A stretch of DNA of 6,308 bases from Acidobacteriaceae bacterium (lineage in GTDB: Bacteria; Acidobacteriota; Terriglobia; Terriglobales; Acidobacteriaceae): positions 1-6,308 of the forward strand of contig DAHUZD010000396.1 in NCBI GenBank assembly GCA_027306745.1. Direction: 5' to 3'. The notes beneath the pieces were generated by a model. The model was not told where the DNA came from. It saw only the letters and a program-made list of their open reading frames with translations, and searched no databases. The translations under genes and the position numbers were made by a program. Of this stretch, positions 1-5,708 are shown one piece after another; positions within the stretch are counted from its first letter, which is position 1; every line of letters starts with the position of its first letter.

Positions 1-795
1 CGCAGCCTGTGCAGTCACCGTCCACCGATGCGTTGCGGCATCGCATACAAAGCTCTCCGCGCTGGTGCGCAACAATACGGTTCCGCCACGCGCTTCGATG
101 TAGCCCACCGCATGGTGATACAACTCGCTGAGCGGTAGCGAGGAAAACCCCATGGCTCCGCCGCGTGCTGAACTTAAAAACGATGCGCGAATCACCAAAC
201 CTGCATAGCGCACTGAGAGCCGGTCCAGATCGTCATTGAGCGCGCTGTGCATCAGCGGACGCCAAAAGCGGTCAACCGCTCCGCGCGTTTGCCTGTGGCG
301 CTCCAACCAATGAGCAAAGTTTTCTCCCGTGTCCTCAGGCACGCCGCCGAGCAGCGCCAGCATCACGCGCGCGATCGCCAGCTTGTCGGCCATGCTGAAT
401 GCGCGCGCCGTGAGAAATCCAAGCGTGTTGTGCAAAGGTGCGGGCAACCATCCCGGCTGCAACTGGCTGCGCCTTCCGCCCGGCTCCAGAAACGTGAACC
501 GGTCAAACCAGACAATTTTTTTCTGCACGCCAATTCTTTTGTAAAAGTCGGTCAGATTGGTGCAACTGCCCAGCAGCAGATGCTGGCAGTTATCCACCAC
601 TTCGCCTGTGCCTGGATGTTCATAGGATGACGCTCGTCCGCCCACATACGGCCGACGCTCCAACAACACAACACGTTTGCCTGCATCAGCCAATGCACAC
701 GCCGAGGCCAATCCCGCAAGGCCGCCGCCCACCACGGCCACGTCACAAACGTGGCTGCCTGCTGGCTTCTCCGGGTTTTGAGTAGGAATTTCCAT
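1..795 (-). CDS. hpnE: hydroxysqualene dehydroxylase HpnE (FAD-dependent), 3' part missing
   Basis: HpnE is an FAD-dependent amine-oxidase/phytoene-desaturase-like flavoenzyme. In the established pathway it reduces hydroxysqualene to squalene, the last step of the HpnC/D/E route. I read 265 codons without a stop, so the frame runs off the left edge. The usual length is about 420-470 residues, so the C-terminal part with the rest of the substrate and FAD-binding domain lies outside. Visible features are an N-terminal Rossmann dinucleotide-binding motif DVAVVGGGLAGLASA (residues 18-32), the acidic E46 at the end of the second strand, VGGRASSY (51-58) typical of this flavoprotein superfamily, and the family-like block DNCQHLLLGSCTNL (68-81). 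The ATG at 795 is the first start codon in frame after the hpnD stop. Its ribosome binding site is weak (GGAT about 9 nt upstream). The gene follows hpnD after 54 nt and is in the same frame as it. A carotenoid-type desaturase is the main alternative, but the neighbours make HpnE far more likely. Confidence 0.93.
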   Translation of the reverse strand, partial: MEIPTQNPEKPAGSHVCDVAVVGGGLAGLASACALADAGKRVVLLERRPYVGGRASSYEHPGTGEVVDNCQHLLLGSCTNLTDFYKRIGVQKKIVWFDRFTFLEPGGRRSQLQPGWLPAPLHNTLGFLTARAFSMADKLAIARVMLALLGGVPEDTGENFAHWLERHRQTRGAVDRFWRPLMHSALNDDLDRLSVRYAGLVIRASFLSSARGGAMGFSSLPLSELYHHAVGYIEARGGTVLLRTSAESFVCDAATHRWTVTAQAA

Positions 796-821
796 TGGAA
801 GGATCCAATCACTCTTGCAAC

Positions 822-849
822 AAAAAAAATTCTGCGGCTTAAGCGCAAA
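822..849 (-). terminator. terminator-like hairpin with U8 tract between hpnD and hpnE
   Basis: Immediately after the hpnD stop codon, the transcript can fold TTTGCG (849-844) onto CGCAGA (836-831). This gives a 6-bp stem with one G-U pair and a 7-nt loop (CTTAAGC). One A and then eight U (829-822) follow. The layout is that of an intrinsic terminator, but the stem is short with only three G-C pairs, so termination would be partial at best. It may lower expression of hpnE relative to hpnCD, or stabilise the 3' end of the upstream message. It could also be chance. Confidence 0.3.
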
Positions 850-1806
850 CTAAATCCAGCGTGCGCGCGCCATCTTCCATAAACCGCGCAATAAAATTGC
901 GATCTTTTCGTGCAGCGGAACTTTCACTCGTTCTGAAAATACCCGGTACTGCCGCGCCATGATCTTATGCAAAAGTCGGCGATAGACCGTCACCAGCACC
1001 CACAACGCTGGCCGACTGTCTGCATCGATCATCGGCAACAATGCATCTGCAGAGGCATAGAATTTTTCCGCACGTTGCGCTTCCATCTCCAGCAGCAGCT
1101 TCGCGTTCAGTGTCATCAACTCATTGCCGCGCATCGAGGCCAGGTGCTCCACGCGCACGTCATAACGGCGCAAGTCCTCCAGAGGAATATAAATGCGTCC
1201 CCGCTCGGCATCCTCGCGCACGTCGCGCAGAATGTTCGTCAACTGAAAAGCGATGCCGGTCTCTTCCGCCAATTTCTCCGCGCGCTTGTCCGTATACCCA
1301 AAGATGCGAATGCAGACCAGACCAACAACCGAGGCAACGTAGTAGCAGTACTGATAAAGATCATCAAAGCCCTTGTACACCTGATAGGAATAGCCGCTGA
1401 CTGCATCCTCCGCGTCTTCCACAAATGCGGCTGACGGCTGTGTTTCCGCTGCCTGCGGCATCAGATCCATCATCGTGCCGTGAATCAATTGGTCGAGCAG
1501 CTCGCTGGGAATCTCAAATTTCTTCTGCACGTCGCGCACAGCGATAAAGACCGGGTTCTCCGTCTGCGCTCCCGAAGCCACTCGCCTCCACTCGGTGATC
1601 CACGTCTTGGCCTTCTCGCGCCGTTCGGCCACAGGCAGCGACTCGTCATCCGCCAAGTCATCCGCATGACGCATAAATGCATACATGGCGTACATGGCCA
1701 ACCGCTTCTGTTTAGGCAGCACGAGGAATGAATAATAAAAATTCTTCGCTTCACGGCGTGCAATCGTGTTGCAGGCTGAGTAAGCCTGCTCAATGGATAG
1801 GCTCAC
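850..1806 (-). CDS. hpnD: presqualene diphosphate synthase HpnD
   Basis: A 318-residue member of the trans-isoprenyl diphosphate synthase, head-to-head class (squalene/phytoene synthase family). HpnD condenses two farnesyl diphosphates to presqualene diphosphate in the cytoplasm or at the membrane. The start is fixed by the family-typical opening with RREAKNFYYSFLVLP (residues 18-32). The first aspartate-rich motif is RHADDLADDE (46-55) and the second is NILRDVREDAERGRIYIP (191-208, with D195 and D199), both for Mg-diphosphate binding. The core YQYCYYVASVVGL (151-163) is also typical. The start codon is GTG, overlapping the hpnC stop as GTGA. HpnD proteins are usually about 270-300 residues. 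The extra length here lies largely in a polar stretch at about 116-145 (PQAAETQPSAAFVEDAEDAV), where family members normally pass directly from a short DLxxxxY segment into the FDDLYxYCY helix. Phytoene synthase is the alternative, but the hpnC/hpnE neighbours settle the assignment. Confidence 0.94.
   Translation of the reverse strand: MSLSIEQAYSACNTIARREAKNFYYSFLVLPKQKRLAMYAMYAFMRHADDLADDESLPVAERREKAKTWITEWRRVASGAQTENPVFIAVRDVQKKFEIPSELLDQLIHGTMMDLMPQAAETQPSAAFVEDAEDAVSGYSYQVYKGFDDLYQYCYYVASVVGLVCIRIFGYTDKRAEKLAEETGIAFQLTNILRDVREDAERGRIYIPLEDLRRYDVRVEHLASMRGNELMTLNAKLLLEMEAQRAEKFYASADALLPMIDADSRPALWVLVTVYRRLLHKIMARQYRVFSERVKVPLHEKIAILLRGLWKMARARWI
1803..1806 (-). other. GTGA overlap: hpnC stop / hpnD start, translational coupling
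   Basis: The last base pairs of hpnC (TGA, 1805-1803) overlap the GTG start of hpnD (1806-1804). A GGGG run from the end of hpnC lies about 9 nt upstream and may serve as a weak ribosome binding site. The overlap suggests coupled translation, which fits two proteins working in consecutive steps. Confidence 0.8.
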
Positions 1807-2759
1807 GCGGTGCGCCCCGGCAAAAGTTTTTTCGTCAATGCACGCATCAGCAAAGCCAGTTTGCGTGGCTTGCTGATGGATGGGCGCACGCTAAGCACGT
1901 CATAATTTCTCCGCGCAATGGCACGCAGAATCTCCTGCCCGCCGCGGCTGAATAGATCAATATCCACAGCCAGTTCCGCATCCAGCTTGCCGATCAGCGG
2001 CAGCCCCATTTCGAAGAGCTTTTGCGCGTATTCAACCTCAAACTTCATCAGGGCGCGAAACTCTTCAGTGCATCTCCGCTCCCGTATCTGCTCTTCAGTC
2101 ACGCCAAAACGGCGCATGTCTTCCTGCGGAAGGTAAATGCGATTTTTCAAATAATCCACGCTCACATCCTGCCAAAAGTTGGCCAGTTGCAGCGCAGTAC
2201 AGGTAAAGTCAGAAAGCGTGAAGCGTTCCGCATCCCGGTATCCGCAGGCGTAGAGCACCAACTGCCCCACGGGGTTGGCGGAGTTGACGCAATAGCCGTA
2301 TACATCCTGCATCGTCGCATAACGCGTCACCGTTTGATCCTGTTGAAACGCCTTCAGCAAATTCGCAAATGGCTCTTTGGGAATCTCACACTGCCGAATC
2401 GTCTCCGCCAACGCGACAAAAACAGGATGGCGCGTTTCGCCGCGATAGCAGGCATCCAATTCCGACTGCCAAAAATCCAGCAGCGCCAGCGACTGCCGAG
2501 CATCGCCCACCTCATCGCCCAAATCGTCCGAGATGCGGCAATAGGCGTAGATGCTGTGAAAATGCGGGCGTAAACGCTGTGGCAAAAACCAAGTGGCCAC
2601 GTGAAAATTTTCGTAATGCGACTCAGCCAATTCGCGGCAATACGTCAGTGCCTCCGCCAACGTGGGCGTTTTTTCTGGCATGCGATACAGCGCGGGCAGC
2701 TTGCTCCACCCTGCCGCCAGCACCGCCGCTTCCACCGAATTGATTTGTGTCGCCATCAT
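1803..2759 (-). CDS. hpnC: hydroxysqualene synthase HpnC
   Basis: A 318-residue squalene/phytoene synthase-family protein, paralogous to the neighbouring HpnD. In the established route HpnC converts presqualene diphosphate into hydroxysqualene. The HpnC hallmark SHYENFHVATWFLP is at residues 47-60. The first aspartate-rich motif is ISDDLGDE (76-83) and the second is NFWQDVSVDYLKNRIYLP (194-211, D198 and D202). Between them lies RYATMQDVYGYCVNSANPVG (146-165), with the NPVG turn typical of HpnC rather than HpnD. An N-terminal extension of about 35-40 residues precedes the conserved core. It has no clear motif and no membrane segment. Two adjacent ATG codons (2759 and 2756) could start it, with a weak GAAAGA about 5-10 nt upstream. 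The gene begins 23 nt after the dehydrogenase stop and ends overlapping hpnD. Confidence 0.94.
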   Translation of the reverse strand: MMATQINSVEAAVLAAGWSKLPALYRMPEKTPTLAEALTYCRELAESHYENFHVATWFLPQRLRPHFHSIYAYCRISDDLGDEVGDARQSLALLDFWQSELDACYRGETRHPVFVALAETIRQCEIPKEPFANLLKAFQQDQTVTRYATMQDVYGYCVNSANPVGQLVLYACGYRDAERFTLSDFTCTALQLANFWQDVSVDYLKNRIYLPQEDMRRFGVTEEQIRERRCTEEFRALMKFEVEYAQKLFEMGLPLIGKLDAELAVDIDLFSRGGQEILRAIARRNYDVLSVRPSISKPRKLALLMRALTKKLLPGRTA

Positions 2760-2782
2760 CGCAATCTTTCTGCCATCTTCAC

Positions 2783-3847
2783 CTACGGAACCATCACCGT
2801 TTTAATATTGGCCGCCGCGTTGCCCGATCGATTCATCATCCCAGAAAATACTGACACAATCTCCGTTAAAGGTTTTCCCGCCGTCAAAAACCCTGCACAA
2901 TCCAATTCACCGCTGGCAATCCACTCCAACGCACGTCTGCACACACTGGGCCGATGATGAAAGCTCGCATGTAGCGTCAAATTATTGTAGTGCAGCCGAT
3001 TGGTATCCAGCTCCACGGTGGTGCCCGCAGCACAACCGCCAAAAAAATTCACCGCGCCGCCTTTGCGCACCATCTCCACCGCCCACTGCCACGTTTGCGG
3101 AGTCGCCACGGCTTCGATTACCGCATCCGCGCCGCGTTCATGCGAAGTGAACGCGCGGACGGCGGCAATCGTCTCCGCTGGCGTGATGGACTCCACTGCA
3201 TGTCTCGCACCAAACTTCTTCGCTGTCTCAGCCTGCGCTGCGCGCTTGACAACGGCAATCACCTCTGCGCCCATCTTGTGCGCAAGGTGGATGAACATCA
3301 GCCCAATCGGGCCTGCGCCAATCACGACCACCTGCCGACCTGGCCGGATGCCGATCTCATCGATTCCGTGCAACACGCAGGCCAGAGGCTCGGTCATTGC
3401 AGCATGTTCCAGCGCAACTGCATCCGGCACAGGCAGTGTGTTTTTCTCCACAATGCGCGCGGGAATGCGAATGTACTCGGCATAAGCTCCGTTGTTGAAG
3501 AGTAGATCGTCGCAGAGATTTTCTTGGCCCCAGCGGCAAAAATCGCACGCACCGCACGGCGCAGAGTTCAGCGCAACCACGCGATCCCCGACGCGAAATT
3601 GCTGAACGCCTGCGCCCACGCTGAACACTTCACCAGCCAGCTCATGTCCAAACGGAATTGGTGGCTGCAACATCTTCGCGTGGTAGCCGCGGCGGTAAAC
3701 CTTCAAGTCTGTACCGCATGTCAAAGCCGCGCGCACGCGCACAACGATTTCGCCCGCTGCCGGCTCTGGCACTGGCAACTGTTCCAGGCGCAAGTCTTCC
3801 TTGCCATACAAAACGGCGGCCAGCATGGTATGTGTTGCAGTCGGCAT
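2783..3847 (-). CDS. zinc-dependent medium-chain dehydrogenase within hopanoid operon (second of pair)
   Basis: A 354-residue cytoplasmic protein of the MDR superfamily (GroES-like N-terminal domain, Rossmann C-terminal domain), closest in style to threonine/sorbitol-type dehydrogenases. Catalytic zinc ligands appear as C44 (TCGTD), H68/E69 (GHE) and E153 (TEP). The structural zinc lobe has C98, C101, C104 and C112. The nucleotide loop is VVIGAGPIG (174-182). The residue that is usually Asp in NAD-specific enzymes is V200, followed by K201 and R202, which suggests NADP(H) preference. Length is normal and there is no signal peptide. The ATG at 3847 has AGGA with a 5-nt spacer; an internal Met at residue 8 is a less likely start. 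Substrate is unknown. Its place between hpnG and hpnC suggests a role in hopanoid side-chain oxidation or reduction, which is inference only. A general sugar or polyol dehydrogenase carried along in the operon is the alternative. Confidence 0.88.
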   Translation of the reverse strand: MPTATHTMLAAVLYGKEDLRLEQLPVPEPAAGEIVVRVRAALTCGTDLKVYRRGYHAKMLQPPIPFGHELAGEVFSVGAGVQQFRVGDRVVALNSAPCGACDFCRWGQENLCDDLLFNNGAYAEYIRIPARIVEKNTLPVPDAVALEHAAMTEPLACVLHGIDEIGIRPGRQVVVIGAGPIGLMFIHLAHKMGAEVIAVVKRAAQAETAKKFGARHAVESITPAETIAAVRAFTSHERGADAVIEAVATPQTWQWAVEMVRKGGAVNFFGGCAAGTTVELDTNRLHYNNLTLHASFHHRPSVCRRALEWIASGELDCAGFLTAGKPLTEIVSVFSGMMNRSGNAAANIKTVMVP

Positions 3848-3852
3848 GGTTG

Positions 3853-3856
3853 TCCT
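3853..3856 (-). promoter_or_regulatory. ribosome binding site of the second dehydrogenase
   Basis: AGGA sits 5 nt before the ATG at 3847, inside the 26-nt gap that follows the first dehydrogenase. It is the clearest Shine-Dalgarno site in the window. It supports this start over the internal Met codon seven residues later. Confidence 0.65.
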
Positions 3857-3873
3857 GCTTCTATTTTCGCAGA

Positions 3874-4977
3874 TCAGGGCAGCAGGGCAATTTTGAGCGA
3901 GTCCGGCCTGGGTTGCGAGGCAAATTCGATGGCTTCTGCCGCCTTCTCCAGTGGAAAGCTATGCGAGATCAATCGCGTCAGATCAAAGCCAGAGTGATAG
4001 CCCTGCAAAACAAGCTGCACGCCCTCCTGCTGTATCTCCACCGAGGCGCTGTAGGAGCCGAGCAGCGCTTTTTCATCCATGCACACCGCTGCCGGATCAA
4101 AGATAGCCTCCTCATGCTGCGTGTGCGCAAACAGCATCACGCGCCCGCCGGGCCGTGCGGCATCCATCGCAGTGCGGATCAGAGATTTTCCCGCGACGGC
4201 CACCATCACCACATCGGCTCCTCGTCCCTCCGAGTGCGCCTTGGCCGCGGCAATCACATCATCACGACTGGCATCGATGGCGTACTGCAAGCCGAACTCC
4301 GCGGCAACGCGATGTCGCTCAGCAAATAAGTCGGAGGTCAGCACCTTCGCGCCCGTGCGCTGCGCCAATGCCGCCAGCAAAATTCCAATCGGTCCCTGCC
4401 CAATCACCAACACGGTTTCATCTGAGGCGATCTGTAAATTGCGCACTGCTTTCAAGCACGTGTTCACCGGCTCAATCCAAATCGCCTGCTCGAAGGGAAC
4501 ATCCTCTGGAATGCGAATCATGCCTCGTTCTACGATCCAGTCCATTACGCGAATGTACTCGGCAAAGCCGCCGCCCGCCGGCTCAAAGCCAGCCGTGCAA
4601 CCGACACGCTTGTATACCTCGCACTGCGCAAAGGTTTTTTTGCGGCAGTAATAGCACGCGCCACAGGGAATGTGGTGAAAGGCCATCACGCGATCGCCCA
4701 CTTGCCAGCCGCGCACATTCGCGCCCACAGCAGCGATGACGCCAGCCATCTCATGGCCAAAGATGCGCGGCGCACTGTGTGAACCGGTGTGAATCTTCTT
4801 CAGATCGGTTCCACAAATTCCGCAGGAGTAAATGCGCACCAGCACTTCGCCGGGGCCAATCGCAGGCACAGGCACCGTCTCCACGCGCACATCGTTGATG
4901 CCGCGATATACCGCCGCACGCATGGTTGCCGGAATGGTATTCAAGGCTGGTTGCTGTCCTGGCGAGGCCGTTGCCAT
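3874..4977 (-). CDS. zinc-dependent medium-chain dehydrogenase within hopanoid operon (first of pair)
   Basis: A 367-residue MDR-superfamily dehydrogenase with GroES-like and Rossmann domains. Catalytic zinc ligands are C55 (CGICGTD, 52-58), H75/E76 (GHE) and E169 (IEP). The structural zinc cysteines are C105, C108, C111 and C119. The nucleotide loop is VIGQGPIG (191-198), and D216 at the end of the second Rossmann strand points to NAD(H). It is a distant paralogue of the next gene, sharing the architecture but clearly diverged, so this is not a recent duplication. The chosen ATG (4977) has AGGA about 10 nt upstream. The first 18 residues look disordered, and a start at M19 (4923), where the family core MRAAVYRG begins, cannot be excluded. 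It lies 39 nt after hpnG. The substrate cannot be read from sequence. Polyol, threonine-like or sugar alcohols are typical for this group, and an extended hopanoid side chain is the context-based guess. Confidence 0.88.
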   Translation of the reverse strand: MATASPGQQPALNTIPATMRAAVYRGINDVRVETVPVPAIGPGEVLVRIYSCGICGTDLKKIHTGSHSAPRIFGHEMAGVIAAVGANVRGWQVGDRVMAFHHIPCGACYYCRKKTFAQCEVYKRVGCTAGFEPAGGGFAEYIRVMDWIVERGMIRIPEDVPFEQAIWIEPVNTCLKAVRNLQIASDETVLVIGQGPIGILLAALAQRTGAKVLTSDLFAERHRVAAEFGLQYAIDASRDDVIAAAKAHSEGRGADVVMVAVAGKSLIRTAMDAARPGGRVMLFAHTQHEEAIFDPAAVCMDEKALLGSYSASVEIQQEGVQLVLQGYHSGFDLTRLISHSFPLEKAAEAIEFASQPRPDSLKIALLP

Positions 4978-5016
4978 TTGCGTTGCATCCTGAATGGATT
5001 GATTTTTTTTACTGCT

Positions 5017-5697
5017 TCATTCTGCTTCGTATGCCAGCAGCATACTATGCAATGCCTGGCAAAGATTGCGCGCCGCATGTGAGGAGTTGGCCGCCATGCG
5101 CAATACGGCAGGCCATAACCCAGGGCGCATGGCAATGTGCGCGGCAAAAGCCGATTCCCGGAACCATCCATCGGCGGTAGTAAACTGCGCCAGCGGAGGC
5201 AGATCCGCATCCAAAGCATCGGAGACGGCCTTGACCGCACGGAATGGAATTCCCTGCTCTGCCGCAATGCGCGCCACGGCAGCGGCCTCCATGTCCACGC
5301 AATCTGCGTAGTATTGCGAGGCCAGCACACGCTTCTGTTCCCCATCTGCCACCTGAGCCACGGTCACCAGCATACCGCTGCCCTGCACGCAGACAAATTT
5401 TTCTCCAGTCGCTGCATCGATCACACTCGCCGGTTGCAACACCGCCCCGGCTCGAAGGCCAGGGCGCAGAGCACCGGCCCAGCCCACGGAAAATATCTGC
5501 GCAGCGGGACTATGCTTCAACGCTGCGTGTGTAGCCAGCACAGCCCGTTGCGCACCCATGCCAGCGCAAGCAACCACCGCGGAGCCGCGTGTGTAAAGAA
5601 AGATTTTTTCCTTGGGAAGACTATCATTCTTCCAACCGCGCACCAGCCCGGCAATCTCACGGGGCAGTGCGGCGATGATGGCAATCTTTGGCTTCAT
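5017..5697 (-). CDS. hpnG: hopanoid-associated nucleoside phosphorylase HpnG
   Basis: A 226-residue protein of the purine nucleoside phosphorylase / MTA-SAH nucleosidase superfamily. Known HpnG acts on adenosylhopane, removing adenine to give (phospho)ribosylhopane, the precursor of bacteriohopanetetrol and other extended hopanoids. Visible features are the N-terminal strand IAIIAALPREIAGL (5-18) with an acidic residue at E14, the glycine-rich VGWAGAL (71-77), the nucleoside-binding VDMEAAAVA (134-142, E137), and AVSD (157-160), whose D160 corresponds to the base-protonating Asp of the superfamily. There is no signal peptide. The ATG at 5697 is preceded by AGGCGA, which overlaps the hpnA stop. 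It starts 9 nt after hpnA and is followed by the two zinc dehydrogenases. A plain MTA/SAH nucleosidase is possible by fold alone, but the hopanoid neighbours favour HpnG. Confidence 0.9.
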   Translation of the reverse strand: MKPKIAIIAALPREIAGLVRGWKNDSLPKEKIFLYTRGSAVVACAGMGAQRAVLATHAALKHSPAAQIFSVGWAGALRPGLRAGAVLQPASVIDAATGEKFVCVQGSGMLVTVAQVADGEQKRVLASQYYADCVDMEAAAVARIAAEQGIPFRAVKAVSDALDADLPPLAQFTTADGWFRESAFAAHIAMRPGLWPAVLRMAANSSHAARNLCQALHSMLLAYEAE

Positions 5698-5702
5698 GGC
5701 TG

Positions 5703-5708
5703 TCGCCT
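5703..5708 (-). promoter_or_regulatory. ribosome binding site of hpnG, overlapping the hpnA stop
   Basis: AGGCGA lies 5 nt before the hpnG ATG and shares bases with the TAG stop of hpnA. Ribosomes ending hpnA would be placed directly on the hpnG initiation site, so coupled translation is likely. Confidence 0.5.

Noticed and set aside
552..848. A 98-codon minus-strand open frame overlapping the start of hpnE
   Set aside because: It is in a different frame from the 265-codon frame that carries the FAD-binding motif and HpnE blocks. Its translation is Trp/Arg-rich with no motif, and it would displace a clear gene.
2022..2573. A 183-codon plus-strand open frame opposite hpnC
   Set aside because: It is a shadow of the hpnC coding strand with no family features of its own.
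1803..2759. hpnC and hpnD as a recent tandem duplication
   Set aside because: They are paralogues of equal length, but apart from the aspartate-rich motifs the sequences are strongly diverged and each carries its own subfamily hallmarks, so the duplication is ancient.
3658..4739. Long plus-strand open frames (3658-4329, 4079-4651, 4155-4739) opposite the dehydrogenases
   Set aside because: They overlap each other and are antisense to clear zinc dehydrogenases. They show no domain-like pattern and no convincing ribosome binding site.
4978..5016. Eight-base homopolymer (T on plus, A in the transcript) in the hpnG-dehydrogenase gap, considered as a terminator or promoter
   Set aside because: In the direction of transcription it is a run of A, not U, and no stem precedes it. 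No convincing -35/-10 pair is visible. The nearby GAAGCAG direct repeat is too short to mean anything.
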